From positions 59,386-123,385 of the forward strand of contig JAEUKI010000070.1 in NCBI GenBank assembly GCA_016793325.1: DNA of 64,000 nt, written 5' to 3'. Of the stretch, positions 1 to 9,393 are shown piece after piece (position 1 is the stretch's first letter; every line of letters begins with the position of its first letter). A program made the position numbers and the translations under genes. The notes beneath the pieces were generated by a model that made no database searches, was not told the DNA's origin, and saw only the letters and a program-made list of their open reading frames with translations. Source of the DNA: Myxococcales bacterium (GTDB taxonomy: Bacteria > Myxococcota_A > Polyangia > Polyangiales > Ga0077539).

Positions 1-118
1 GATGGATGCGCGTCACTCTCGCGGCGAATCTGCCTCGTCGATGGGTCACTGTGGTCGCTGGAGTCGTCGCGAGGCTTCATCGTGCGCTCTCCCAAGAGGT
101 CAATCGACGATACATTCG

Positions 119-1738
119 ATGCGCGGCGCGGTGAGCATTCAACTTCCGATCGACTACGGGCCCTATTCGCTCTTGCGAAAGCTCGGGGCCGGTGGAATGG
201 CCGAGGTGTTCGAGGCCGTCCGCCGCGACGGAGCGGGTCCGCGCGTCGCGCTCAAGCGCGTGCTGCCCGCGAACGCGAAGGACGCCGACTACGTCCGCAT
301 GTTCGCAGACGAGATCCGCATCGCGTCGCGGATCCGCGACGAACACGTGCTCGCGGTGGTCGACGCGTGCGCCGAGCCTCCGGCCCAGTACCTCGCGCTC
401 GAGCTCGTCGACGGCGTCGACGCAGCGGCGCTCCAGCGGCTCGCGCGCGACGGAGAGCTCACGCTCACGCAGGGCGCGATCGCGTACCTCGGCGCGTGCG
501 TCGCGCGCGGACTGTTCGCTGCGCACAGCGCCGTCGACGAGCGCGGCGAACGGCTCGGCGTCGTGCACCGCGACGTCTCGCCGGGAAACGTGTTCGTGTC
601 GCGCGACGGCGCCGTGAAGCTCGGAGACTTCGGCGTGGCGTTCGCGCGCGATCGCGCGGCTCGTACGAGCACGGGCGTGGTCAAGGGCAAGGTCTCGTTC
701 ATGGCGCCCGAGCAGCTCGCGGGGGTCGCGGTCGACGCGCGGGCAGACGTGTTTTCGCTCGGGTGCGCGCTGCACGCGATCGCCGTCGGCGCGTCGCCCT
801 TCAACAGCATGGAGCAGCTCTCGGCGCTGTTGCGGGGAGAGTCCCTCGCGCTCTCGGACGCGCTCCCCGAGGAGCTTCGCGCCGTCATCGCGACCGCGCT
901 CTCGGCGCTTCCGTCGCAGCGATTCGACACGGCGCTCGCGATGGCCGACGCGCTCGACGCGCTCGTGTTCGACGCCGAAGGCGCGCGTCGCGAGCTCGCT
1001 GGGGCCGTCGCGTCCCTCGCCAGTCGCGAGCCCGCGCGGCCGCGGTTCGACGAGCTCTGGTCCCTCGAAGACCCTGGCGCTGCCGACGAGTCGCCTCCCA
1101 CGGTTCGCGCGCATCGTGCGCCCTCGCCACCCGAGCGCTCCGCCCCCGCTCCACAGCGGTCTCGCGTCGCAGCGTTGTCGACCGGAGCGCTCGTGCTCAC
1201 CGCGCTCGTCGGAGGGGCGTTCGCCCTGCGCGCTCGAACGAGTTCGCCCGATGCGATTCGCGCCGCCACCACGACGAACGCTGCGCCGAGCGACGTCGTG
1301 ACGAGCGTCGAAGACGTCGCCGTTCGGCCCGTCGACGACGCGGCGACGACCGTGGACGCGGCGAGTTCTATCCGTGCTTTGCCAATGGATTTGCAGGACG
1401 CCGAGCGACCGCAGCACACGCGCATCGCGCCGCGCGCGACCCCGTCGAGCTCGCGCGACGCGAGCGCTCCTTCGAGGGGCGTCGAGGTCGCGCACGAGGC
1501 CGTGGCCTGGATTCGAGTCGGGTTCGACGGCGCCTCGGCGAGCGACGTGTCGGGCGCGCGCGTCGTCGTGGACGGCGTGGATCGCGGCTGGGCTCCCGCG
1601 CGCGTCTCGGTGTCCGTCGGAGATCACCGCGTCGTGGTGCGGGCGAGCGACGGGCGCACGCTCTTCGAAGAGCGCGTCGCGGTTGGCGAAGAGCACACGC
1701 GGTTGTCGCCGCGCGCGGTGATCGTGCGTGTTCCGTAG
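119..1738 (+). CDS. Membrane-anchored Ser/Thr protein kinase with C-terminal PEGA-like domain
   Basis: Eukaryote-like (PknB-type) protein kinase, 539 aa, probably a regulatory kinase at the inner membrane. Visible kinase landmarks: Gly-rich loop GAGGMAEV near residues 23-30, the lysine in VALKRV (46), HRDVSPGN catalytic loop (150-157), DFG (170-172) and MAPEQ (195-199). A Pro/Ala-rich linker leads to one membrane segment at about 350-370, then a region rich in Thr/Asp, then a C-terminal part with repeated V-x-V-D-G patterns resembling a PEGA domain, likely extracytoplasmic. The open frame extends upstream to base 2, but the kinase fold starts shortly after the ATG at 119; a GTG at 131 is equally possible. 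Its stop is 5 bp from the convergent gene's stop. The phosphorylation target is unknown. Confidence 0.9.
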   Translation: MRGAVSIQLPIDYGPYSLLRKLGAGGMAEVFEAVRRDGAGPRVALKRVLPANAKDADYVRMFADEIRIASRIRDEHVLAVVDACAEPPAQYLALELVDGVDAAALQRLARDGELTLTQGAIAYLGACVARGLFAAHSAVDERGERLGVVHRDVSPGNVFVSRDGAVKLGDFGVAFARDRAARTSTGVVKGKVSFMAPEQLAGVAVDARADVFSLGCALHAIAVGASPFNSMEQLSALLRGESLALSDALPEELRAVIATALSALPSQRFDTALAMADALDALVFDAEGARRELAGAVASLASREPARPRFDELWSLEDPGAADESPPTVRAHRAPSPPERSAPAPQRSRVAALSTGALVLTALVGGAFALRARTSSPDAIRAATTTNAAPSDVVTSVEDVAVRPVDDAATTVDAASSIRALPMDLQDAERPQHTRIAPRATPSSSRDASAPSRGVEVAHEAVAWIRVGFDGASASDVSGARVVVDGVDRGWAPARVSVSVGDHRVVVRASDGRTLFEERVAVGEEHTRLSPRAVIVRVP

Positions 1739-1743
1739 CGGGC

Positions 1744-3018
1744 TCAACGTTGGGTGACGTAGCCGTACACGAGGCACATCTCGTCGGACGTCCCTTCGCC
1801 CCAGGTCGTCACTTCGTTCTTGCTGCTCGTGTCGAAGCTGCATCGAACGTCGAGGGTCTCGCCCGCGGCGAGGTCGAGCGGCGATTGGTAGAAGAACATC
1901 CGCTGCCAATGAAAGTTCCAGTGGTGGAGGTCCATCGCGCAGCGATTTTGCGAGCGGATCGACAGTTGGGCGTCGGTTCCGAGCGTGTGCATGTGCGGCG
2001 CGACGCCCCACAGCCGCGTCGGTCCGAGCGCCGCAGGAATCGATCGCGAGCCCTGCCCGGTGGCGTTGGTCATCCTCGGCGGCAGCCGTAGTCCCGCTGC
2101 AGACGTCGCCACCATCCGCGCCTCGCGTTCGACGGTCGTCGCGAGCGTGAGCGCGACGCGCGTGCGATCAGGAAAGCTCCCTTGCTGCATGTTGTAGTGC
2201 ATCTGCAGCACGAGCTTTCGCCCGCCCGTGATGCGCAGCCCGGTCCCCGCTGGGTACGTCGTGGCCGGTGCGCCAGGAGCCCACAAGACGACAGGGTACG
2301 CGGGCGCGGACGGACCGCCGGGGCAGTCGTAGCCCGCACGCGCGTCGCGCGCGTCGAGGTCCGTCACGGTCTGCTGCGCCGCGGCGGTCTCGAGCGCATA
2401 CACGATCGCGTGGTGAACGACCCGCGCGTCGCCCGCTTCGACTTGAAAACCTGTGACGAACCGATCGTCGCTCGTCGGCGCGTCGACCACGAAGCACCGA
2501 AGCTCGTCCATCCGCGTCGCGTCCGGGACGAACTCGACTCCCATGTCCACGCGCGCGTCGACCCGCGCGAGGCCCGGTTGGGTGGGCGGCAGCATCGGCG
2601 TTCGCGACGGGTCTCCTTCGGGCGCCCCCTGATCCGCCCACGCCCTGACCGTTGCGATCTGTGTGTCCGTGAGCCAGTCGCTCGAGTGAGGCTCGAAGAG
2701 ATTGCACGCTCCGCTGTTGTCGACGAGCGTCGGGGGCATCGTTCGCGCGGCGGTGGACGACGCCAGTGAGCGCGCTCGGTCGCGCGCGAGTTCGTAGCGC
2801 TCGAGCGAAAACGGCGCGATTCCCCCGGCGCGGTGGCAAGACGCGCAGTGCTGAAACACGATCGGCGCGACGTGCTCGCTCCACGTGACAGCCGCGGGGG
2901 TCGCCCCGTCCGAAGCGCTCGCGTCCGAGCCTCCGTCCGTCTGCGTCGACGGCGGCAGTGGCGCACACGCGCTGATGGTGAGGGCTGCGAACAACAGTGC
3001 GGTCTCGCGATGGGGCAT
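1744..3018 (-). CDS. Copper type II ascorbate-dependent monooxygenase-like lipoprotein with N-terminal CxxCH motif
   Basis: 424 aa. A lipobox (ISAC, Cys18) is followed by an Asp/Ser/Ala-rich tether. A haem c-like CASCH motif lies at 58-62, in a context resembling the Planctomycete/Myxococcota cytochrome domains. The rest looks like the PHM/DBM fold: HH at 202-203 and H274 in LQMHYN (CuH site ligands), HMH at 342-344, and a late Met in DEMC (CuM site), so the full ligand set of peptidylglycine/dopamine monooxygenases appears present. Family knowledge predicts copper-dependent hydroxylation on the cell surface; the substrate is unknown. The ATG at 3018 is chosen because a signal peptide follows directly. 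It is divergent from the SEC-C gene and convergent with the kinase. Confidence 0.85.
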   Translation of the reverse strand: MPHRETALLFAALTISACAPLPPSTQTDGGSDASASDGATPAAVTWSEHVAPIVFQHCASCHRAGGIAPFSLERYELARDRARSLASSTAARTMPPTLVDNSGACNLFEPHSSDWLTDTQIATVRAWADQGAPEGDPSRTPMLPPTQPGLARVDARVDMGVEFVPDATRMDELRCFVVDAPTSDDRFVTGFQVEAGDARVVHHAIVYALETAAAQQTVTDLDARDARAGYDCPGGPSAPAYPVVLWAPGAPATTYPAGTGLRITGGRKLVLQMHYNMQQGSFPDRTRVALTLATTVEREARMVATSAAGLRLPPRMTNATGQGSRSIPAALGPTRLWGVAPHMHTLGTDAQLSIRSQNRCAMDLHHWNFHWQRMFFYQSPLDLAAGETLDVRCSFDTSSKNEVTTWGEGTSDEMCLVYGYVTQR

Positions 3019-3266
3019 ACCGCTGGGTGTCTGCAACGCCGGGGCCGCGCCGCGCGATTCGCTGATCGCTAGTGAATTTGCAGGGCGAAGTGATCTTGTG
3101 CGGGAGCCTCGTCCGCGCGATCGCCGACGGCTCACCCCAGCACCTGGGGACTCGAGTCCGCAGGTGTGCGCAAACGTCGGCGGCTTCATCGCGGTGAAGA
3201 AAATCTTTGCGCGCACGCAACGGCGCGGAGGGCGGTCCGGAGAAGGGGCGTCGCGAGGTCACCGCC

Positions 3267-4160
3267 ATGGGACGCGACGATCACTTTCTCTCGAGGCTCT
3301 ACCGATTCGATCAAGAACACGCAGCGCTGGCCGTCGAGCTCTACCGACGCCCGGTGATCATTCAGCGGGCAATCTTGCTGGCGCGCCCCACCATCGTGGC
3401 GGGTCGCGTCGTGCTGGCGCTCGATGACACCGAGCTCGGACCGCGCATCATCGCGACAGACGACGGCCACTTCGTGACGTGCCTCGGGCAGGGGATGGCC
3501 AACGGTCCGTGGTCGATCATCGAGCGCTCGGTGCTCGACATCGCTCGCGAAGAACACTGGATCGGCGAGCTCGATGAAGTGGCTCGCTCGAGCGCTTCGC
3601 ACCGCGAGTGGGCCACGACGTTGACCGAGCTCGAGCACGCAGGCCGCGGGTTGTCTCGCGAGACGTTCGATCGGCTGGTGCGCTTCGCGGGAACGGAGCC
3701 GGTCGCGATGGCGGCGGTGATGCAGCGGCAGGCGGATCGTTGGTTGGCGGGCGTCGAGTATCTGGCGAGGCGGCCCGAGGACTATGTCGTTCCGACGAAG
3801 GTCTCGATCGAACTTTGGAGCGCTGCGTGGGCGACGGTGCACTTGTCCGCGGTGGTTCAGTTCGCGGGAGAGTGGAGGACGCGCTGGGAGTTCGGCGAAG
3901 CGATCACCGCGACGGTAGGCGACGAACTGGGAAAATTTCGTGCGCGAAAGGAGCGCGAATCGACGCGCGAGAGCGAGCTGGCCATCGTCGTCGGCTGGGC
4001 GCGGCGCAACGGACAAGACCTGCGTCAGCGACGATTGACGCGGGCCGAAGGCAACGAGCGATGCCCCTGTGGAAGCGGCCGTCGTCGTCGAAAGTGCTGC
4101 GATCGAGTGGCCGCTGGCAGCGACAGCGAAGACGACGGGGGAGTCGCGATGGTGGGTTGA
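3267..4160 (+). CDS. SEC-C motif protein of unknown function
   Basis: 297 aa, soluble, no signal peptide. The only recognisable element is a C-terminal SEC-C zinc motif (CPCGSG...KCC, about residues 266-278), as found at the end of SecA and in many uncharacterised proteins, where it binds zinc and often partners or nucleic acid. The preceding 260 residues are mixed helical with no motif I recognise. The ATG at 3267 has a GAGG-type ribosome site a few bases upstream; an open frame runs 60 bp further but lacks such a site. It stands alone, divergent from the monooxygenase-like gene and about 90 bp before a lipoprotein gene. An acidic tail (DSEDDGG) follows the zinc motif. Function unknown. Confidence 0.7.
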   Translation: MGRDDHFLSRLYRFDQEHAALAVELYRRPVIIQRAILLARPTIVAGRVVLALDDTELGPRIIATDDGHFVTCLGQGMANGPWSIIERSVLDIAREEHWIGELDEVARSSASHREWATTLTELEHAGRGLSRETFDRLVRFAGTEPVAMAAVMQRQADRWLAGVEYLARRPEDYVVPTKVSIELWSAAWATVHLSAVVQFAGEWRTRWEFGEAITATVGDELGKFRARKERESTRESELAIVVGWARRNGQDLRQRRLTRAEGNERCPCGSGRRRRKCCDRVAAGSDSEDDGGVAMVG

Positions 4161-4253
4161 GCGCGCGTCGAATCGTCGGTCACTCGTGTATCGTCTCCGT
4201 GGGCGCTGCGGCGACGCTGGTTGTTCGTCGCGCGCGCTGAAGGAAGGACGCGC

Positions 4254-6212
4254 ATGCGCTCGACGATCGTTTCGGTGGGATCTCTCGCGTTGCTGTGGTC
4301 GCTCGTTGGGTGCTCGGGCGAACCCACGCCGACACCGCAAGACGGCGCACTCAACGACGTCACTGCGGATCGATCGTCCGTGACTGGCGATGCGGGCGAC
4401 GGTGGATCCTCTGGCGACGCAGCGACGAACGACGCGAGCGCGCCCGACGTCGTCGACGCTGGGCCTGTTCGTCCGTGCGCAGACAACCTCGATTGCGACG
4501 ATCAAGAGGGCTGCACGATCGACACGTGCACGCCGCGCGGCGTGTGCTCGTACGTGGTCGACACCTCGTGCAACTCCGTGCGAACGGGCGGCTCGGGTCG
4601 ACCGTTTGCGGACGAAGGCCAACAAGGCGTCGCGTACGACCCGCCCTCGATGGGCTTGATCGTCCGCGCAGAGTCGCGCCGCGCGGACTATCTCTGGGTG
4701 CCCAACACCAACGAGAGCACGCTCTCGAAGTGGGACGCGACGACGGGGCGCGAGATCGCGCGTTATCGCGTGGGGCTCCCTTCTGGGGAGTGCCGCGGGA
4801 TGTGCTGCCACGTGGACAACTGCAACATGCCGTCGCGCGTCGTGGTCGACGGGTTCGGCGACGCGTACATCGCCAACCGTGGTTTCGCGATGCAAGGGAC
4901 GGTCACCAAGATCGCCGCGGATCGCAGGGACTGCGTCGATCGCAACGGCAACGGGATGATCGACACGAGCTCGAGCCCGATGGACGTCCGTCCGTTCGAT
5001 CAAGACGAGTGCGTCTTGTGGACGTCCAACGTGGGTCCCGTCAACGCGGTGCTGCGCTCGATCGCCATCGATCGCGGCGACGAGATGACGCCGCAGGGCT
5101 ACGCGTGGGTCGGCGCGTGCGGCTCCGCGGGGCCCGGATTGTGGAAGCTCAATCCGCGGACGGGCGCGGTGATCACGATGGTCCCCGATCACGATCGATG
5201 CGCGTACGGCGCCGTCGTCACGCCGGATGGAACGCTCTGGGAGCACTCGCCGCACCAGAGCGTGACGGCGGTGAACACCGTGACGGCGCGCATTCGCGAG
5301 CACGTTCCGCTTCCGCCGCGCGAGGCGCTCGGCGGTCGACGATGCGGGACCGACCCGATGTCGCCGACGACGTCGTACAGCTACGGAATCACCACGGACG
5401 CTCGCGGCCGCATCTGGCTGTCGGGCTGGATCTGCGCGGACTCGCTCGGATACGATCCGATGACGCGCACGTGGACGCGCGTCGATCTGTCCGCGGCCGC
5501 GGGCTACGCAGGCCCGGCGGTTCGTCAGTACAACGGCCTCGGGATCACCGTCGATTCGTCGAACCGAGTGTGGATCCCCGTCGTTCGCGCCGACGGAAAC
5601 ACCGTGATGGCGAGCTGGAACGCCGACGCGTTCGTCTCGAACGGCGTCGTGCCCGCCGCTGCGGTGACTGTGCGAGATCCCGGCCGACCGTTTACGAGTC
5701 CGACCGCGATCGGCGCCGATCGCGCGGGACAGATCTGGGTGGCCACCTCGGGCGATCCGTCGCCGCTGCTTCGCTTCAACCCCATGACGGGCGCGAGCGA
5801 CTCGCTCACGGGACCCAATCGCGTCTATACCTACACGGACTTCACGGGCGCGGTTCGACGGCTCGTGATCGGCAGCGGGACGTACAGCGAGGACTACGAG
5901 ACGTGCGAAGGCGGGACGTACGGAGAGCTCTATTGGAGCTCGGAGACGCCCGCGGGAACGACGCTCAGCTTCGCGATTCAGCTCGCGAACTCGCGAGGGG
6001 CCCTGCCGACGGCGCCGTTCATCGCGCTCGGGCAGGCGCCCCGCGATCGATCGCCGATCAACATCGCGGACAAGCTCCGCGCCGCGGGCGTGACGAACCT
6101 CGGGCGGTTCGCGAGAATCACGGTGACGTTCAACCCGGTGAGCGTTCCGATGGTGGCGACGCCGATCCTGCGTTCGCTGTCGTTTACGTGGCGCTGCGGC
6201 GGTGTCGGCTGA
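4254..6212 (+). CDS. Surface lipoprotein with Cys-rich segment and beta-propeller-like repeats
   Basis: 652 aa. The start at 4254 follows a strong AAGGAAGGA site. A signal peptide ends in a lipobox (LVGC), followed by an Asp/Ala/Gly-rich tether and a short Cys-rich segment (CADNLDCDD..GCTIDTC) of a kind common in Myxococcota surface proteins. The remainder has recurring W-V/G-x-P-N and D-x-x-G-x-x-W patterns, resembling NHL/virginiamycin-B-lyase-like beta-propellers. No catalytic residues are identifiable, so a binding or structural role on the outer surface is more likely than lyase activity. It ends about 90 bp before the acyl-CoA ligase; the gap includes an AT-rich patch near 6220-6245 that could hold a promoter for that gene. 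Confidence 0.7.
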   Translation: MRSTIVSVGSLALLWSLVGCSGEPTPTPQDGALNDVTADRSSVTGDAGDGGSSGDAATNDASAPDVVDAGPVRPCADNLDCDDQEGCTIDTCTPRGVCSYVVDTSCNSVRTGGSGRPFADEGQQGVAYDPPSMGLIVRAESRRADYLWVPNTNESTLSKWDATTGREIARYRVGLPSGECRGMCCHVDNCNMPSRVVVDGFGDAYIANRGFAMQGTVTKIAADRRDCVDRNGNGMIDTSSSPMDVRPFDQDECVLWTSNVGPVNAVLRSIAIDRGDEMTPQGYAWVGACGSAGPGLWKLNPRTGAVITMVPDHDRCAYGAVVTPDGTLWEHSPHQSVTAVNTVTARIREHVPLPPREALGGRRCGTDPMSPTTSYSYGITTDARGRIWLSGWICADSLGYDPMTRTWTRVDLSAAAGYAGPAVRQYNGLGITVDSSNRVWIPVVRADGNTVMASWNADAFVSNGVVPAAAVTVRDPGRPFTSPTAIGADRAGQIWVATSGDPSPLLRFNPMTGASDSLTGPNRVYTYTDFTGAVRRLVIGSGTYSEDYETCEGGTYGELYWSSETPAGTTLSFAIQLANSRGALPTAPFIALGQAPRDRSPINIADKLRAAGVTNLGRFARITVTFNPVSVPMVATPILRSLSFTWRCGGVG

Positions 6213-6302
6213 CGCGCCATTCGAAAATAAGCACAATCATTCAAGTGACGCGCCGTCGCACTGGCCTCCATGACTGCGACGGACGCGGCAGGGAGAGCAT
6301 CG

Positions 6303-7937
6303 ATGCTGCACGGACTGATGATGACGCGACCGCTCTTGATCTCGGGGATCCTGCGCTTCGCTGAGCGAGCGCACGGCAATCGAGAGATCGTCTCGCGTCG
6401 CGCCGAGGACCTCGCGATTCATCGCTACACCTATCGCGAGCTCGGGGTGCGTGCGCGCAAGCTCGCCAAGGCGCTGCTCGCGCTCGGGATCAAGCCCGGC
6501 GACCGCGTCGCCACCATCGCGTGGAACGGCTATCGCCACCTCGAGCTCTACTACGCTGTCTCGGGCATCGGCGCGGTCCTCCACACGATCAACCCGCGGC
6601 TGCACCCGACGCAGATTGCGTGGATCATGAACCACGCAGAGGACAAGGCGCTCTTCGTGGACACGACGTTCGCGAAGCTCCTCGCGGGCGTCGCGCCGCA
6701 CGTCGCGTCGCTCGCGCACAAGGTGGTCCTGTGCGGCCGCGAGCACATGCCCGCGGAGACGCCGGACGCCACGTGTTACGAAGAGCTCGTCGCGGCGCAA
6801 GCGGACGACGCGTTCGAGTGGCCCGAGTTCGACGAGAACACCGCGAGCTGCCTCTGTTACACCTCAGGAACTACTGGAAATCCTCGGGGCGTTCTCTATT
6901 CGCACCGCTCGACGGTGCTCCACGCGTACGCCTCGTCGCTGCCCGACGTCATGGGCATTCGCGCGGTGGACGCGATCTTGCCGGTCGTTCCGATGTTTCA
7001 CGTCAACGCGTGGGGCCTGCCGTACTCGGCGCTCATCAACGGCGCGAAGATCGTGTTTCCGGGGCCGGCGCTCGACGGAAAGAGCGTGTACGAGCTGATG
7101 GAGAGCGAGCGCGTGACGTTCAGCGCGGGCGTTCCGACGGTGTGGTTGGGGCTGCTCGCGCACGTCGAGCAGAACAAGCTGCGCTTCACGACGCTGAAGC
7201 GCTGCGTGATCGGCGGGAGCGCCGCGCCTGTCGCGCTGCAGCAGCGCTTCGAGCGCGAGTACGGCGTCGAGATCTTGCACGCCTGGGGCATGACCGAGAT
7301 GAGCCCCCTCGGGACGCTCAACCAGCCGACGAGCGAGCACGAGCGCGAGAGCGAAGAGGCGAAGTACACGCGAAAGGCCAAGCAGGGCCGCGGCGTGTAC
7401 GGCGTCGAGCTCCGGATCGTCGACGAGGCGGGCAAAGAGCTCCCGTGGGACGGGACGTCCTTCGGCGCGCTGCACGTGCGCGGACCGTGGATCGCCGGGA
7501 GCTACTTTCGAAGCGAGAGCGGCGCCTTCACTGCGGACGGGTGGTTCGACACGGGCGACGTCGCGACGATCGACGCGCAGGGCTTCATGAAGATCACGGA
7601 CCGAACCAAAGACGTGATCAAGTCCGGCGGCGAGTGGATCGGCTCGCTCGACCTCGAGGACGTGATCATGAAGCACCCGTCCGTCGCGATGGCCGCGGCG
7701 ATCGCTGTTCCTCATGAAAAGTGGGGCGAGCGTCCGCTGCTCGTGGTCGTCAAGAAGCCAGGCCAAGAGCTGTCGCGCGACGAGGCGATCGGGTACTTCG
7801 AAGGCAAGGTCGCCAAGTGGTGGATCCCGAGCGACGTCGTGTTCGTCGACGCGCTTCCGCTCGGCGCGACTGGCAAGGTCCTCAAGACGGAGCTTCGCCA
7901 GAAGTTCGCGTCGCACGCGTGGCCGGAGGGCGTCTGA
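6303..7937 (+). CDS. Medium/long-chain fatty-acid--CoA ligase (AMP-forming)
   Basis: 544 aa adenylate-forming enzyme activating fatty acids to acyl-CoA via acyl-AMP. Motifs: YTSGTTGNPRG phosphate loop, HAWGMTEMSP adenine motif, GWFDTGD, and the hinge plus lysine-loop DRTKDVIKSGGEWI. Length and the N-terminus (LLISGILRFAE, then EIVSRR) match the AlkK/FadD medium-chain branch. Of the two in-frame ATGs, 6303 is chosen because GGGAGAG lies 6-12 bp upstream. Its TGA overlaps the ATG of the next gene (TGATG), so the two are translationally coupled. A beta-oxidation role is plausible given the acyl-CoA dehydrogenase at 10.5 kb and enoyl-CoA hydratase at 61 kb, but these are separate units. Confidence 0.93.
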   Translation: MLHGLMMTRPLLISGILRFAERAHGNREIVSRRAEDLAIHRYTYRELGVRARKLAKALLALGIKPGDRVATIAWNGYRHLELYYAVSGIGAVLHTINPRLHPTQIAWIMNHAEDKALFVDTTFAKLLAGVAPHVASLAHKVVLCGREHMPAETPDATCYEELVAAQADDAFEWPEFDENTASCLCYTSGTTGNPRGVLYSHRSTVLHAYASSLPDVMGIRAVDAILPVVPMFHVNAWGLPYSALINGAKIVFPGPALDGKSVYELMESERVTFSAGVPTVWLGLLAHVEQNKLRFTTLKRCVIGGSAAPVALQQRFEREYGVEILHAWGMTEMSPLGTLNQPTSEHERESEEAKYTRKAKQGRGVYGVELRIVDEAGKELPWDGTSFGALHVRGPWIAGSYFRSESGAFTADGWFDTGDVATIDAQGFMKITDRTKDVIKSGGEWIGSLDLEDVIMKHPSVAMAAAIAVPHEKWGERPLLVVVKKPGQELSRDEAIGYFEGKVAKWWIPSDVVFVDALPLGATGKVLKTELRQKFASHAWPEGV

Positions 7938-9388
7938 TGCGCGCCCGCGCGTCGATGCTCGTGGCCGCGGCGATCGCAGCACACGCGGCCGCTGCAGGCG
8001 CGCAAGACTTCACGCTGCGCGACGGGCTGCGCGGCGGAACGATGGGAACGGCCTCGGGAGGATCGTTTTCGGCCGAGGGCTGGACGGTGACCTCGAAGGA
8101 GGACTCGATCTGGTACGCCGTTCCTCGCTTGGGCGACGGGTACGTGGAGTTCACGGTGAGCGGCATCACGCGCGCGAACCTCCCGCTCGCCGACCACGAG
8201 ATCTTCAGCATGTACGAAGCGGGCTACGGCATCACCGAGCCCATTCGCTACGCGCCCGAGTTTCGCGAGAACCACTACAAGTGCCTCTTGCGCATCTACG
8301 GCGCGCCCGAGATGGGCCGCGTCGGCCAGCAGAAGCTCATGTGGGGCATGTGCCCGAGCGGCTCGCCGGGCTACGGCGCGTGCGGCTGCGGATCGTTCTT
8401 CGAAGAGCCCTTCGGCGGCGACGGAACGTGGGACGGAACACCGCAGCGTATGCGCATCGAGTGGGGCGGCGGGCAGACCAGGCTGCTCCGCAACGGCGCG
8501 CAGGCGGTGGTCGTTCGATGGGCCGAGTCGGGGCTGCGCTTCGGGCCCGAGTCGCTGCACTTGATGATCGGCTCCTCTCGCAATCGCGCCGTCGCGGACT
8601 GCGGAATGCCCATCGGCGCGCGCTTCTCGGACGTCGTCATCGCGGGCAACATGGCCTCGCGCGCGGCGTGCACGACGCCCATGGACGCGGGGGTTGGTCC
8701 TGCGGACTCCGGCGTCGCGCCGCTCGACAGCGCGGCGTGTAGCCCGAGCGCCGCGCCCACGATCGGGGGCTACGAGCCGAGCGCCACCCGGGGGACGCAA
8801 GCGGTCTTTCGAACGAGCTACGCGCACTGCTCCGGCGCGAACGCGCTCCGCGTCGCGCAGCTCTGGGTGGGGCCCGCGCCCGCCGCTGGCGCAAACAGCG
8901 TGAGCGTCGCGTACGAAGCGGGCGCGCTCTCGCTCGACGGGCAGCGCTGCGCGCCGGGTGAGCTCCGCGTCCTCGCGGGGGCGCACGGCTCGCTCGACTG
9001 CGCGCGCACGACGGTGACCGACACGGGCTCGACGCGCTTGATTACGTGGGCGCTCACGCTGTCGCCCGCGACCCTGGGCGGCGCGCAGGGCGTGTACGCC
9101 GACGCCAAGGCGAACACCGCGATGCCCGAGCCTCGCTTGGGATGGACGCGGCTCGGCGACTTCGACGTTCGCGCGGACGCGACGATGGACGGAGGCGCGA
9201 CCGACGGCGGAGCGACGCTCGACGCGGCGAACACAGACGCGTCCCGAAGAGACGCAGGCGGCTCAGCGGTGGAGGGCGGCTGCGGCTGTCGCGCGACGGG
9301 CTCCGGTCGTTCGACCCGGTTCGCGCTCGCGACGGTGGTGCTCGTGACGCTCTCAAGCGCGCGTCGTTCGCGGTCGCGCCGTCGCTGA
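7937..9388 (+). CDS. Secreted protein with MYXO-CTERM-like sorting tail
   Basis: 483 aa. A Sec signal peptide (AAAIAAHAAAAGAQ) is followed by a domain of about 210 residues rich in aromatic residues and Gly, which could be a concanavalin-like/jelly-roll fold, then a region with dispersed Cys, an Asp/Ala-rich linker, and a C-terminus of GCGCR, hydrophobic helix and Arg-rich end. This tripartite tail matches MYXO-CTERM, thought to direct proteins to the cell surface in Myxococcota. The start codon overlaps the acyl-CoA ligase stop, so they form an operon, though no functional link is evident. The function of the N-terminal domain is not recognised. It ends 5 bp from the convergent pirin gene. 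Confidence 0.75.
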   Translation: MRARASMLVAAAIAAHAAAAGAQDFTLRDGLRGGTMGTASGGSFSAEGWTVTSKEDSIWYAVPRLGDGYVEFTVSGITRANLPLADHEIFSMYEAGYGITEPIRYAPEFRENHYKCLLRIYGAPEMGRVGQQKLMWGMCPSGSPGYGACGCGSFFEEPFGGDGTWDGTPQRMRIEWGGGQTRLLRNGAQAVVVRWAESGLRFGPESLHLMIGSSRNRAVADCGMPIGARFSDVVIAGNMASRAACTTPMDAGVGPADSGVAPLDSAACSPSAAPTIGGYEPSATRGTQAVFRTSYAHCSGANALRVAQLWVGPAPAAGANSVSVAYEAGALSLDGQRCAPGELRVLAGAHGSLDCARTTVTDTGSTRLITWALTLSPATLGGAQGVYADAKANTAMPEPRLGWTRLGDFDVRADATMDGGATDGGATLDAANTDASRRDAGGSAVEGGCGCRATGSGRSTRFALATVVLVTLSSARRSRSRRR

Positions 9389-9393
9389 CGCGC

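Noticed and set aside
2..118. N-terminal extension of the kinase from the ATG at base 2
   Set aside because: The 39 extra residues have no kinase-like or signal features; the kinase N-lobe begins right after 119/131.
77..2011. Long open frame antisense to the kinase gene, and many similar long frames opposite other genes
   Set aside because: Composition is Arg/His/Ala-rich low-complexity typical of antisense frames in high-GC DNA; no domain signals, while the other strand carries clear families.
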